DNA of 64,000 bases, taken from positions 248,001-312,000 of the forward strand of contig NZ_CP011454.1 in assembly GCF_000695095.2 (NCBI RefSeq). Reading direction: 5' to 3'. Source of the DNA: Gemmatimonas phototrophica. Its GTDB lineage: Bacteria; Gemmatimonadota; Gemmatimonadetes; Gemmatimonadales; Gemmatimonadaceae. Positions 9,110 to 17,436 of this stretch are shown piece by piece. Within the stretch, counting starts at the first letter, position 1, and the number at the start of each line of letters is the position of its first letter. The translations under genes and the position numbers were made by a program. Under the pieces are notes generated by a model, which searched no databases, had not been told where the DNA came from, and was given only the letters and a program-made list of their open reading frames with translations.

Positions 9110-9658
9110 TCACGCCGTCCCGGTGATCTCGAGCTTCACGGACCCCTTGGTGCTGAACACCGCCCCACTTTCCACCAACGCCTCGCGCAGCGCGAAGCCC
9201 AGGGCCTTGAACGCGGCCTCAATGATGTGGTGCTTGTCGGTGCCGCGCAGGACGCGCAGATGCAGCGTAGCCTTGGCGTTGTCGGCAAAGGAGCGCATGA
9301 AGTGATCGTAGATGCCGCTGGGCAACGGGCCGCGGTAGTAGGGGCGCCCGCCCAGATCAAGCACCACCTGCACGAGCGCATCATCCATGGGCACCGTACG
9401 CTCGCCGTAGCGCGCGCAGGTGGCCGGTGCATGCGCCGCCATCGCTGCGCCCAGCGCAATGGCCACGTCCTCAATGAGATGGTGGCGCAGGTCACCCTTG
9501 GCCTGCACATCAAAAGTCACCCCCGAGTACTTCGAGAGCGCCACGAGCATGTGATCGAGAAACGGCTCGGTGGTGTTGATGGAGGGCAGTCCCGGCGTGG
9601 GCTCGTTGAGCGCAATGCGGATCTGCGTTTCGTTGGATTCCCGGACGACGACGGTCAT
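9110..9658 (-). CDS. hisB: Imidazoleglycerol-phosphate dehydratase
   Basis: 182 residues, the monofunctional IGPD length, so there is no fused phosphatase. The paired manganese-binding histidine motifs are present: DHMLVAL and LRHHLIEDVAIALG in the first repeat, and IYDHFMRSF and DKHHIIEAAFKALG in the second. Converts IGP to imidazole acetol phosphate. 4-bp overlap with hisA upstream. Confidence 0.96.
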   Translation of the reverse strand: MTVVVRESNETQIRIALNEPTPGLPSINTTEPFLDHMLVALSKYSGVTFDVQAKGDLRHHLIEDVAIALGAAMAAHAPATCARYGERTVPMDDALVQVVLDLGGRPYYRGPLPSGIYDHFMRSFADNAKATLHLRVLRGTDKHHIIEAAFKALGFALREALVESGAVFSTKGSVKLEITGTA

Positions 9659-10368
9659 GCGCCAAACTCCTCGGCAAGACGGCGCGGATCAATCGCGCCC
9701 GTGTACAAAGCCATGCCCAACACCGCACCGGCCAGGCCGCGATGTTCGAGCGCTCGCATATCTTCGAGACTGGTCACTCCACCCGAGGCAAAGACAGGCC
9801 AGGCACTCGCCTCGGCCACGTCTTCCATGAGCGGCAAATCGGTGCCCTGCATCTTGCCTTCAAGGTGAACTGCCGTGACCAGCACACCGGCCAGCGGAAG
9901 CACGGAGAGCTCCTCCACGAAGTCCACCACATTCAGGCGCGATGTTTCCGCCCATCCCTTGGTGACCACGTAGCGCTCCCGTACATCGGCCGCAATGATG
10001 AGGCGACCGGGAAAGCGATTGGCCATCTCCTCGCGCCAGTCCTCGTCTTCCACCGCACGGGTGCCAACGACAACCCACGAGGCGCCTTCATCGAGCAGCC
10101 GCTCAATGCACGATTCGTCGCGTACACCACCCCCCACCTGCACGGGCACGTCGGCGGTGCGGAGAATCTCGCGGATGATCTCCATGTTGTGCCCGCGTCC
10201 TGTGGCGGCATCAAGGTCTACCACATGGAGTCGGGTGAATCCTTCGCGGACCCACTCGCGCGCCACCGATGGCGGATCTTCCAACCGGATCTTCTCGGCG
10301 TCGTAGTCTCCTCCCACCAGCTGCACACACTTGCCGCCGCGCAGATCCACGGCCGGAATGGCGATCAT
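9655..10368 (-). CDS. hisA: Phosphoribosylformimino-5-aminoimidazole carboxamide ribotide isomerase
   Basis: 237-residue TIM barrel related to HisF. IPAVDLRGG sets the catalytic Asp at residue 8, and a second catalytic Asp lies in AADVRE near residue 127. It catalyses the Amadori rearrangement of ProFAR to PRFAR. Starts inside the hisH stop (4-bp overlap). Confidence 0.95.
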   Translation of the reverse strand: MIAIPAVDLRGGKCVQLVGGDYDAEKIRLEDPPSVAREWVREGFTRLHVVDLDAATGRGHNMEIIREILRTADVPVQVGGGVRDESCIERLLDEGASWVVVGTRAVEDEDWREEMANRFPGRLIIAADVRERYVVTKGWAETSRLNVVDFVEELSVLPLAGVLVTAVHLEGKMQGTDLPLMEDVAEASAWPVFASGGVTSLEDMRALEHRGLAGAVLGMALYTGAIDPRRLAEEFGA

Positions 10369-11036
10369 ACAGAGCTCCGGTTGTGCGTCGCCACGGACGA
10401 CGCGAAATCAAGAAAGCCTTTCACGAACGCCACACCAGGCGCGCTGGATTTTTCAGGGTGGAACTGCGTGCCCACCACGTTCCCACGACGTACGGCGGCG
10501 GCGAACCGGTCGCCTTCATGCTCACTCCACGCCGTGACAAACGGCGCCCCGTCGCTGGTCGGGCGACAGACGAAGGAATTGGCATAGTACGCCACATTCA
10601 GCGCGGCTGCTTGCAGCAGCGGATCGTGTACCTCGTCGAGGTGGTTCCAACCAATCTGCGGCACCCGTTCGGCGGCCAGCCGCGTCACGCGCCCGGGGAC
10701 AATCCCCAGCCCGCTCCCCGGCCCTTCGTCGCTGGCGTCGAACAGCAGCTGCATGCCCAGGCAAATGCCCAGGGCGGGTAGTCCGCCCAGCAACGCTGTG
10801 CGCATGGCGATCAGTCCGGGGGCCAGTCGTTCGGCCGCCGGCGCGAAGGCGCCCACCCCGGGCAAAATGAGGGCATCGGTGTTGGCCACGGCAGCCACCG
10901 GGTCGACGTTCACCGTGACCGAGGCTCCACCAGCCTCAATGGCCTTGATGAGCGAATGCAGGTTCCCGGCCCCGTAGTCGAAGATCGACACCCGGAGCGG
11001 GAGCGCCGATGCCACACTGTTCATGACTTCACTCAT
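10365..11036 (-). CDS. hisH: Imidazole glycerol phosphate synthase, glutamine amidotransferase subunit
   Basis: 223 residues. The class I amidotransferase nucleophile is in GICLGMQLLF and the His/Glu pair in QFHPEKS. Supplies ammonia to HisF. The reading frame extends upstream into hisC, but the ATG at 11036, overlapping the hisC stop by 4 bp, follows the rule of this operon and puts the conserved FDYGAGNL close to the N-terminus. Confidence 0.94.
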   Translation of the reverse strand: MSEVMNSVASALPLRVSIFDYGAGNLHSLIKAIEAGGASVTVNVDPVAAVANTDALILPGVGAFAPAAERLAPGLIAMRTALLGGLPALGICLGMQLLFDASDEGPGSGLGIVPGRVTRLAAERVPQIGWNHLDEVHDPLLQAAALNVAYYANSFVCRPTSDGAPFVTAWSEHEGDRFAAAVRRGNVVGTQFHPEKSSAPGVAFVKGFLDFASSVATHNRSSV

Positions 11037-12106
11037 GCCGCGGTACCTCCGTTCACGTCCATGGTGGCAGCATCGAATGCTTCCAGAAACCGTTCCACCA
11101 TCTCCCACGGGCCCACGCTGATGCGCAGCGTATCACCCACGTGCGGCAGTGCGGCAAACGGGCGCGCCGCCACACCACGGGCCCGCAGTGCCTGACCCAC
11201 CTCAAGGGCGTTGGCCACCGGCACGCACACGTAGTTGGCGTGCGACTCGAGCGGGGTATAGCCACGCGTACGCAACGCCGCCGCGAGGCGGTTGCGGTTC
11301 TCCACCGCCAGCGCCACGTGGGCATGCACCCAGTCCATGTCGTGGCGCAACGCCGCCAGCCCCATCTGTTCCGCCACGCTGCTCAGCTTGTAGGGACCAC
11401 GAGACTTTTCCACGTCACGCACCAGCGATGGCGCACCAATGCCGTAGCCAATGCGCAGACCGGCCAGCCCGAAAGCTTTGGACATGGTGCGAATGACGAG
11501 CAGGTTGTCCACGCGCATGGCGAGGTCGACCGCCGACACGCCGCTGAACTCGGCGTAGGCTTCGTCCACGAACACCACGCCCGGCGCTTCGCGCACCGCA
11601 CGTTCAAGGGTTTCGCGCGTGAGCAGGGCACCGGTGGGATTGTTGGGCGAGCACAGATACAGAATGCGCGGTTTGGCCGCGAGCAGCGCATCGAGATCCG
11701 GCTGGTGATCGGCGCGTTCCGTAATGCCCACGTACTGCAGCCCATTCATCTGTGCAAAAATGGGAATCATGGCAAAGCTGGGCTCACTGCCAGCCACTAC
11801 CGACCCCGGCTCGCCAAACGCACGCATGGCGCTGTCGAGAATGTCATCAGAGCCACAGCCGGTGACCAGACGATCCGCGGTGGCGCCCACAAACGCGGCC
11901 AGCGCCTCCTTGAGCTCCGCGGCATACAGCGACGGATAGCGTGTAACCTTGGCCACTGCCATCTCGCGCAGCGTGCGTTCGGCGGTGGGGGGCAGCCCCC
12001 ACAGATTGGTGTTGTCTGTGAGATCGAGATCAACCGGCGTACGCTTGGGGTCGTACAGCGGCACCGCATCATAGAGCGCGCGGGCGAAGGCTAAACGGTC
12101 GCTCAT
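11033..12106 (-). CDS. hisC: Histidinol-phosphate aminotransferase
   Basis: 357-residue PLP fold-type I enzyme. The PLP lysine is in TMSKAFGLAGLRIG, and YLCSPNNPTG, GVVFVDEAYAEF and a C-terminal LRISVG are typical. Transfers the amino group from glutamate to imidazole acetol phosphate. Start chosen at 12106 because it overlaps the hisD stop by 4 bp and gives the normal N-terminus MSDRLAFARAL; the open frame upstream lies inside hisD. Confidence 0.95.
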   Translation of the reverse strand: MSDRLAFARALYDAVPLYDPKRTPVDLDLTDNTNLWGLPPTAERTLREMAVAKVTRYPSLYAAELKEALAAFVGATADRLVTGCGSDDILDSAMRAFGEPGSVVAGSEPSFAMIPIFAQMNGLQYVGITERADHQPDLDALLAAKPRILYLCSPNNPTGALLTRETLERAVREAPGVVFVDEAYAEFSGVSAVDLAMRVDNLLVIRTMSKAFGLAGLRIGYGIGAPSLVRDVEKSRGPYKLSSVAEQMGLAALRHDMDWVHAHVALAVENRNRLAAALRTRGYTPLESHANYVCVPVANALEVGQALRARGVAARPFAALPHVGDTLRISVGPWEMVERFLEAFDAATMDVNGGTAA

Positions 12107-13434
12107 GTGGTACCTCCCTGTCCCCAGGCTCGGGCCGCCGCTGCGTGCCCGGGCAACCCTTCGGCGTCGGCAAAGCGACCCACGTCGTCGGCCAACGCCG
12201 CCGCGGCGCTGGGGGTGACTTCCTGCCACGTAGTCCAGCGCACGAAGTCGAGCGTGCTGAGCCCCGAGTAGCTGCGACCGGCGCCGGCGGTGGGCAACAC
12301 GTGATTGGCCCCGGTCATGTAATCGCCGTAGGCTACACTGCTGGAGGCGCCCACGAAAATGGTGCCGGCGCTGCGCAACGCGGCCAAGGTGCGGTCGCGC
12401 ACATCATCGCTCACCACCAGCAGCAGATGTTCGGCGGCCCACGCATTGGTGAACTCAATCGCGTCGTTGAGCTCGGGCACCGTCACAATGGCGCCTCGCG
12501 CCGCCAACGACGCTCGCACCACCTCCGCGCGTGGTGCCGTGGCAAGTTGTGCGTCCAGCGCGTCCACGATCTCGGTGGTGAGCCGATCCACCTTGGGGCC
12601 GGTGAGCACCGCGATGACGGCCGCATCGGGGTCGTGCTCCGCCTGGGCCATCATTTCGCGCGCAATGGCATTGGCGTTGGCCGTTTGATCGGCCAATACC
12701 AGCAGCTCACTGGGGCCGGCCGGCGAATCGATGGCCACACGGTTGACCAGTTGCAGCTTGGCTTCGGCCACATAGGCGTTGCCAGGGCCCATGATGCGAT
12801 CGACTTGTGGCACGCTCTGTGTGCCTAGCGCGAGGGCAGCAATGGCGCCCGCGCCACCCAGGGAAAACACCCGGTCCACATTGGCCAGCGCGGCGGCGGC
12901 CAGCACTACGGCCGACGGCTTGCCATCAGCGCCCGGTGGGGAACAGACAATGACTTCTTGTACTCCTGCCACCCGCGCCGGAATGGCGCCCATGAGCAGC
13001 GAACTCGGGTAGGCGGCGCGTCCACCGGGGGCATAGATCCCCACACGCTGCAGCGCATCGGGGCGCCGCCCCACCGTAATGCCAGGTTCGGGCGAGCACA
13101 CCGTTTCAACCGGCAGAAACGCTGTGTGCACCGACGCAATGTTGCGCGCCGCGCGCTCCAGCGATTGCCGGAGATCAGGATTGAGCGACGCCAGCGCCGC
13201 GTCCCAGTCGGCGCGCGGTACTTCGAGTGCCGTGAGCGTCACGCGGTCTAAGTCGCGCGCGAACTCGAGCAGCGCCGCATCACCGCGCGTGCGCACCTGC
13301 TCAATGATGGCGGCCGTGCGCGCCCGCACCGTGGTATCGGTGGTGGACGATCGATCAACAATGGCGCGTCGCGTCTCGGTGTCGAGCCGCGACAACGGAC
13401 CACACGCACGCAGCTGGACCGACGTCGTGCTCAC
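12103..13434 (-). CDS. hisD: Histidinol dehydrogenase
   Basis: 443 residues, normal length. Signature stretches include VGIYAPGGRAAYPSS, VIVCSPPGADG, MGPGNAYVAEAKLQL, and near the C-terminus GDYMTGANHVLPT with the zinc/substrate histidine. Zinc- and NAD-dependent, it oxidises histidinol to histidine in two steps. Second gene of the operon, overlapping hisG and hisC by 4 bp each. Confidence 0.96.
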   Translation of the reverse strand: MSTTSVQLRACGPLSRLDTETRRAIVDRSSTTDTTVRARTAAIIEQVRTRGDAALLEFARDLDRVTLTALEVPRADWDAALASLNPDLRQSLERAARNIASVHTAFLPVETVCSPEPGITVGRRPDALQRVGIYAPGGRAAYPSSLLMGAIPARVAGVQEVIVCSPPGADGKPSAVVLAAAALANVDRVFSLGGAGAIAALALGTQSVPQVDRIMGPGNAYVAEAKLQLVNRVAIDSPAGPSELLVLADQTANANAIAREMMAQAEHDPDAAVIAVLTGPKVDRLTTEIVDALDAQLATAPRAEVVRASLAARGAIVTVPELNDAIEFTNAWAAEHLLLVVSDDVRDRTLAALRSAGTIFVGASSSVAYGDYMTGANHVLPTAGAGRSYSGLSTLDFVRWTTWQEVTPSAAAALADDVGRFADAEGLPGHAAAARAWGQGGTT

Positions 13435-14309
13435 GGCACCAGCCTCTCGATGCGCGTGACAAGAATGCCTTCACCGCCCAGCGCGCGCAGTTGCGAAATG
13501 GTGCGATAAATCGTGCTGGCGCTCACCACGGCGTGCACCGCCACAAACTGAGAGGACTCGGCGATCTCGATGACCGTGGGGCCGTTCAGTCCGGGCAACA
13601 CCGTGCGCACCTGATCGAGCGAGGTGCGCGGTACGTTGGCCATGAGATAGCGCTGGCCGCGGGCCCGGATGACCGACGCGAGGGCGGTCACGAGATCGTC
13701 GAGTTCCTGCTTGCGTTCGGGATCGCCCTGGCGTGGGCCTCCCTTGGCGGTAATGAGGTGGGCGCTGGAGCGCAGCACGATATCCACTTCCCGCAGTCCA
13801 TTCACGCGCAGCGTGGAGCCTGTGGAGGTGAGATCCACCACGATATCGGCAATGCCCAGGTGGGGGGCAATTTCGGCGGCGCCGGAGACCGGCACGACAT
13901 CCACCGGGCAGCCGCGCTCTTCGAAGAAGCGGCGCGTGATGTTGGGAAATACCGTGGCCACGCGCATGCGGGTGCCGGTGCGGCCAATGTCCTCAATGGA
14001 GCGAATGCCTGATTCCTCGCGGGCGGCCACCACCAGGCGGCACTTGCCGAAGCCGAGGTCGAGATGGGAGGACAGGTCCCGCCCCGACTCGTTGACGAGG
14101 TCCCAGCCGGTCACGCCGACGTCGGCGGCGCCGTCGGCGACGAACTCCGGAATGTCCTGGGCGCGCACGAAGATGGCCTCGAACTCCCCGCCCAGTGAGG
14201 CGGTGAGGGCGCGTTCACCGGACGAGCGGACTTCGAGCCCGGCGTCGTTGAACAGCTCGCGGGTGTCTTCGCTCAGGCGACCCTTGTTGGGGAGGGCGAT
14301 TCTCAGCAT
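13431..14309 (-). CDS. hisG: ATP phosphoribosyltransferase, long form
   Basis: 292 residues from the ATG at 14309 (MLRIALPNKGRL), the canonical N-terminus. The catalytic domain contains GVTGWDLV and VDLTSTGSTLRVNGL; the last 75 or so residues form the C-terminal HisG regulatory domain, ending in ILVTRIERLVP. This is the long, self-regulated form that binds histidine, so no HisZ partner is needed, and none is present. First structural gene of the operon, 60 bp downstream of the attenuator terminator, preceded by AAGAAGG. Confidence 0.96.
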   Translation of the reverse strand: MLRIALPNKGRLSEDTRELFNDAGLEVRSSGERALTASLGGEFEAIFVRAQDIPEFVADGAADVGVTGWDLVNESGRDLSSHLDLGFGKCRLVVAAREESGIRSIEDIGRTGTRMRVATVFPNITRRFFEERGCPVDVVPVSGAAEIAPHLGIADIVVDLTSTGSTLRVNGLREVDIVLRSSAHLITAKGGPRQGDPERKQELDDLVTALASVIRARGQRYLMANVPRTSLDQVRTVLPGLNGPTVIEIAESSQFVAVHAVVSASTIYRTISQLRALGGEGILVTRIERLVP

Positions 14310-14368
14310 CCAGGCCTTCTTGTAAGTGGAAACGAACGAATTGAGGGGCAACGTGGAGCGCGGGCAAC

Positions 14369-14397
14369 AAAAAAGGCCCGTCCGGAGAGGACGGGCC
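14369..14397 (-). terminator. Intrinsic terminator in the his leader (attenuator)
   Basis: On the minus strand GGCCCGTCC (14397-14389), loop TCTCC, GGACGGGCC (14383-14375) and then six T (14374-14369): a 9-bp all-perfect stem plus U-tract, located between the leader peptide stop and hisG. Its 5' arm can alternatively pair with GACGGGTC inside the leader-peptide coding region (14465-14458; eight pairs, one G-T), giving a mutually exclusive antiterminator. This is the arrangement of a ribosome-mediated attenuator. Confidence 0.85.
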
Positions 14398-14431
14398 GCA
14401 GGAAGCTTTGGCGCGGGGTGTTACAGCAGAG

Positions 14432-14515
14432 CTACCCCACCACGCAACAAGCGCCCCGACCCGTCGGGCCGTGACCGTGATGCGTATGATGGTGGGTGGG
14501 GCGGCAGCAAGGCAT
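14432..14515 (-). CDS. hisL: his operon leader peptide (HisL-type), 27 residues
   Basis: A small ORF opening ATG CCT TGC at 14515 and closing TAG at 14432. Residues 8-15 are HHHTHHGH, six His codons in eight, immediately upstream of the antiterminator segment and the terminator. The only in-frame start after an upstream in-frame TAG (14530) is this ATG. No Shine-Dalgarno is visible, and the predicted start of transcription lies at or a few bases before the ATG, so translation may be leaderless. Under histidine shortage the ribosome would stall on the His run and let RNA polymerase continue into hisG. Confidence 0.8.
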   Translation of the reverse strand: MPCCRPTHHHTHHGHGPTGRGACCVVG

Positions 14516-14524
14516 AGGACAGGG

Positions 14525-14553
14525 AGGCTAGCGGGGCGAAGTGGGGCCGTCAA
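14525..14553 (-). promoter_or_regulatory. his operon sigma70-type promoter
   Basis: Minus strand TTGACG (14553-14548), 17-bp spacer, TAGCCT (14530-14525). The -35 matches five of six and the -10 three of six consensus bases with ideal spacing. The predicted start (about 14520-14515) is at or just before the leader-peptide ATG. Confidence 0.55.
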
Positions 14554-14592
14554 GTGTGGAAATCCTGGACGGGGGGTTGGCGCCGAGCTCGA

Positions 14593-14610
14593 TTGTGAAT
14601 AGTTTCACAA
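14593..14610. promoter_or_regulatory. Perfect Rex-type operator
   Basis: TTGTGAATAGTTTCACAA is TTGTGAA-N4-TTCACAA, an exact match to the consensus of the NADH-sensing repressor Rex. It lies 81 bp upstream of the cupredoxin start and about 40 bp upstream of the his -35, in the divergent region 14516-14690. It is itself bracketed by an exact inverted pair CCGAGCTCG (14583-14591) / CGAGCTCGG (14627-14635) and followed by the palindrome GCAGGGCCCTGC (14616-14627). Control of the cupredoxin gene is inferred; no rex gene is in the window. Confidence 0.65.
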
Positions 14611-14690
14611 GGCTTGCAGGGCCCTGCGAGCTCGGGACCAAGCGTTCCGGTTGAAAGGAATTTTCCGAATAGGCTCTGGAGGCCTACAAC

Positions 14691-15191
14691 ATGCGGTTTC
14701 TCGGTTTTGCAGTAGTCGCCGGCGCGGCGATCCTCATGGGCGCGTGCGGCGGTGGTGACACGGCGGCGACGGATTCGGCAGCGGCGCCGGCGATGGACAC
14801 GGCGGCTGCGGCCCCGGCGGCGGCTCCGGCTGCTGGTGCGATGGCCCCGATCACGGGCACCACGCACACGGTCAACATGGTGGGTGACGGTCAGGGCTAC
14901 CGCTTTGAGCCGGCTGAAATCACGATTGCGGCCGGCGACGGCATCAAGTTCGTGATGGTCTCGGGCGGCCCGCACAACGTGGCGTTCGATCCCGCCACGC
15001 TGGCCCCGGAAGCCAAGACGGCCCTCATGGCCAACATGCCGGAGCAGGCTGGTGAGCTCTCGGGCAAGATGATGCTGAACGCGAACGAAGAGTACACGAT
15101 CTCGTTCGCTGGCGTTCCGGCTGGCACGTACGATTACCACTGCACGCCGCACCTTGCCATGAACATGAAGGGCAAGATCACCATCAAGTAA
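14691..15191 (+). CDS. Plastocyanin/azurin-like cupredoxin lipoprotein
   Basis: 166 residues. Lipoprotein signal LMGAC (Cys19), then an Ala/Pro-rich linker to about residue 60, then a cupredoxin domain. Type 1 copper ligands are visible: His in GGPHNVAF, Cys and His in YHCTPHLAM, and Met at its end. Probably a periplasm-facing, membrane-tethered electron carrier. GGAGG precedes the ATG by 8 bp. A perfect Rex-type operator upstream suggests control by the NADH/NAD+ ratio, fitting a respiratory electron carrier. Confidence 0.88.
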   Translation: MRFLGFAVVAGAAILMGACGGGDTAATDSAAAPAMDTAAAAPAAAPAAGAMAPITGTTHTVNMVGDGQGYRFEPAEITIAAGDGIKFVMVSGGPHNVAFDPATLAPEAKTALMANMPEQAGELSGKMMLNANEEYTISFAGVPAGTYDYHCTPHLAMNMKGKITIK

Positions 15192-15260
15192 CACTTGATG
15201 TGATATGCAGGACGGCGGGGGCTGGCGCGATGCGCTGGCCCCCGTGTTCGTTTGTAGCAC

Positions 15261-16934
15261 ATGACTTCTCCGCGCGCTCGTTGGCTCGCCGCTCGTACGC
15301 GGAACGCCGCCCGACACGGTCTCATCATTGCCGGCGTAGGCGCCATGGTGATGATTGCGTCGCTGCTCGCCTTCGTGCTGCTCCCCCGGCAGGCTGATCG
15401 CGCGCTCACCGCGGCCATTGCAGCGCTGCCCCCGTTGCGCGATACCCTGCGTCTGCGCGCCGACTCGGTGCGCGCGGATAGCGTGCGCTCCCGTGCGCGC
15501 TCACAGCAGCGCGACGCCCTGTCGCTGCTCGCGGCCGCGACGGCCGCCGATTCGCTTGCGAATAGCATGATGTCGCCCCTGGTCTTTCGCGACACCCTCC
15601 TGCGCGACCTGTATCAGCAGCTCGTGCGGGCCCGCCGCACGCCCCTCGTGGAGAGCTATCGCGCCCTCGCCGATGCGCCCGCGCTCCAGCGGGACCCTGC
15701 CGTGCAGCGCACGGTGCGCGCACTGCGCGACTCCATTGAGCGGCTCAACCGGGATCGCGAAACGTACGCCTCGCTCAGTGGTCCTGATGCGCTGTACGCC
15801 ATCATGACCACTCGCCTCACCCGATTGGGGGCCACCTTGGTGCAGGTGGCGCAGGCGGCGCTGACGCCGCCCCCCGTATCGGGGGCTGTTTCCGACACCA
15901 TGGCGGCCACCGCCCTCCGCACCGACAGTACTACGCCCCCGATCATGCAACGGGCGCTGCTCCCCGACTCGCTCCTTGAGGCCATGGTGCTGGCGGCCAC
16001 CGACACCGTGCGGCAGGCCACGCAGGCTCTCGACAGTGCTCGTCAGTACAATGAGGCGTTGGAACAACGCAAGGCCGCGCTGCGCGCACGCCTGCAGTTG
16101 CAGATCCCCCCGCTGGCCATGTTGCTCGCCTCGCTGGTGCTCGGGCTCACCAGTGGCTTCGTCGTCGCCCTCTGGCGTGAGTTGCGCCGCCCCACGGTGG
16201 GCGATGCGCAGGAGCTGGAGCAGCTCACCCGCTCGCGCGTCATCGTGCACGCGCGCGACGACGCGCGCCGCTTCCGGCGCCGCATCCGCAAAGGCGAAGC
16301 CGTGGTACCGGTGCTCTCCCCCAACGATGACGCCTGGCCTCTGCTGCACCTTACCCTCTCGCACATCGGGGATATGTCGCGGCAGGTGCAGCTGCTGGCT
16401 GATCAGCCGCTGGTGGCCGGTGCCGTGGGGCTCAACCTCGCGTCGGTCGCGGCCCGTGAATCACGCGCCACCATTGTGGTGGATGCGGCACTCCGGACCG
16501 GGGCGCTCGTGCCGCTGATCCCGGCCGCGACGCTCACCATTGCCACCGGCGGTCATCCGGTGCCTGTGGCCGCTCATGAACAGTGGGACAGTTCGCGCGC
16601 CCTTCCGCTGGGCCGGGATGCCAATGTGGATCTGCTGCTCCCTCGCGGTGTCCGGGGAATCGGCGCCGGTGCCAGAGGCTCGGGACACACCGATGCCGCG
16701 CCGGGTGCCCGGACCACTGCCGCCGATCATGTGCGCCACTACGACTTTGTGGTATTCGTGACGGACACGCTGGCCGCTCCGGCCGTCCCGCCCGCCACGG
16801 ACCTGGTGCTCTGTGCCAAGCTGGGGGTTACCCCCCTCTCGTGGATTGCGCGGGCCGTGCGCACGGCCGATGAGCAAAAGCAGCGGGTCCGGGCGGTTGT
16901 GCTGTGGGCCGACACGGTCCCGCTGGCCGGTTAG
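15261..16934 (+). CDS. Wzc/BY-kinase-like membrane protein with degenerate ATPase domain
   Basis: 557 residues. Layout: short cytoplasmic N-terminus, TM1 about 20-42, a long charged helical region 45-280 (probable periplasmic coiled coil), TM2 about 283-305, then a 250-residue cytoplasmic domain. This is the architecture of Wzz/Wzc chain-length proteins with fused tyrosine kinase. The last domain resembles CpsD/MinD folds: VGLNLASVAARESRATIVVD mirrors the usual strand-P-loop-NLA-VLLVDAD pattern and DFVVFVTD mirrors Walker B, but the GKS/T of Walker A (expected near 385-392) is absent. Likely a non-catalytic polysaccharide co-polymerase or scaffold. Similarity is read by eye; moderate confidence. 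Confidence 0.45.
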   Translation: MTSPRARWLAARTRNAARHGLIIAGVGAMVMIASLLAFVLLPRQADRALTAAIAALPPLRDTLRLRADSVRADSVRSRARSQQRDALSLLAAATAADSLANSMMSPLVFRDTLLRDLYQQLVRARRTPLVESYRALADAPALQRDPAVQRTVRALRDSIERLNRDRETYASLSGPDALYAIMTTRLTRLGATLVQVAQAALTPPPVSGAVSDTMAATALRTDSTTPPIMQRALLPDSLLEAMVLAATDTVRQATQALDSARQYNEALEQRKAALRARLQLQIPPLAMLLASLVLGLTSGFVVALWRELRRPTVGDAQELEQLTRSRVIVHARDDARRFRRRIRKGEAVVPVLSPNDDAWPLLHLTLSHIGDMSRQVQLLADQPLVAGAVGLNLASVAARESRATIVVDAALRTGALVPLIPAATLTIATGGHPVPVAAHEQWDSSRALPLGRDANVDLLLPRGVRGIGAGARGSGHTDAAPGARTTAADHVRHYDFVVFVTDTLAAPAVPPATDLVLCAKLGVTPLSWIARAVRTADEQKQRVRAVVLWADTVPLAG

Positions 16935-16959
16935 CGCGCACTCGGCTAGTCTCCGCCAT

Positions 16960-17394
16960 ATGTGGGCAGATACGCTGTTGACGCTGGAGCAGGGCCATCT
17001 CCTGAGACTGGGACTGTGGGCCGGAGTGAGTGTGCTGGGCGGCACCGCCCTGCTGGCTTGGCTCATGGTTCGACAAGTGGCCGCGCCGCTGTTGCGGCAC
17101 TTCGCCATCCAGACCGCCGCCTGGGGCGCGGTGAACGCCCTCATTGCCCTCTGGGCGTGGCGTGGCCTCACCATGCGCGATTTCGCCGGCACCCAGAAGC
17201 TGCTCAACATCCTCTGGCTGAACACCGGACTCGACGTGGGGTACGCCGCCGTCGGGCTTACCCTCGTGATCGTCGGGTGGCGCTGGGAGCGGCGGCTGGG
17301 CGCCGTGGGCGCCGGCCTCGGGGTGGTCCTTCAAGGGCTCGCCCTGGCCCTGCTCGATCTCCGACTCATTCTGCTGATCGGTCCGCTGCGCTGA
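16960..17394 (+). CDS. Small integral membrane protein, four predicted helices
   Basis: 144 residues from the ATG at 16960. Hydrophobic segments at about 15-38, 45-66, 85-105 and 110-138 suggest four transmembrane helices with short loops. No recognised catalytic motif; it resembles unassigned DUF membrane proteins of Bacteroidota/Gemmatimonadota. It starts 26 bp after the Wzc-like gene, so the two may be co-transcribed. Confidence 0.6.
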   Translation: MWADTLLTLEQGHLLRLGLWAGVSVLGGTALLAWLMVRQVAAPLLRHFAIQTAAWGAVNALIALWAWRGLTMRDFAGTQKLLNILWLNTGLDVGYAAVGLTLVIVGWRWERRLGAVGAGLGVVLQGLALALLDLRLILLIGPLR

Positions 17395-17436
17395 CGCGCG
17401 GGGCACCGTCGTTGATTCCGTCACGTTCAGTCCATC

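Noticed and set aside
14398-14431. T-box or histidine riboswitch in the his leader
   Set aside because: No T-box sequence or specifier loop; the His-codon leader peptide and alternative stems explain the region fully.
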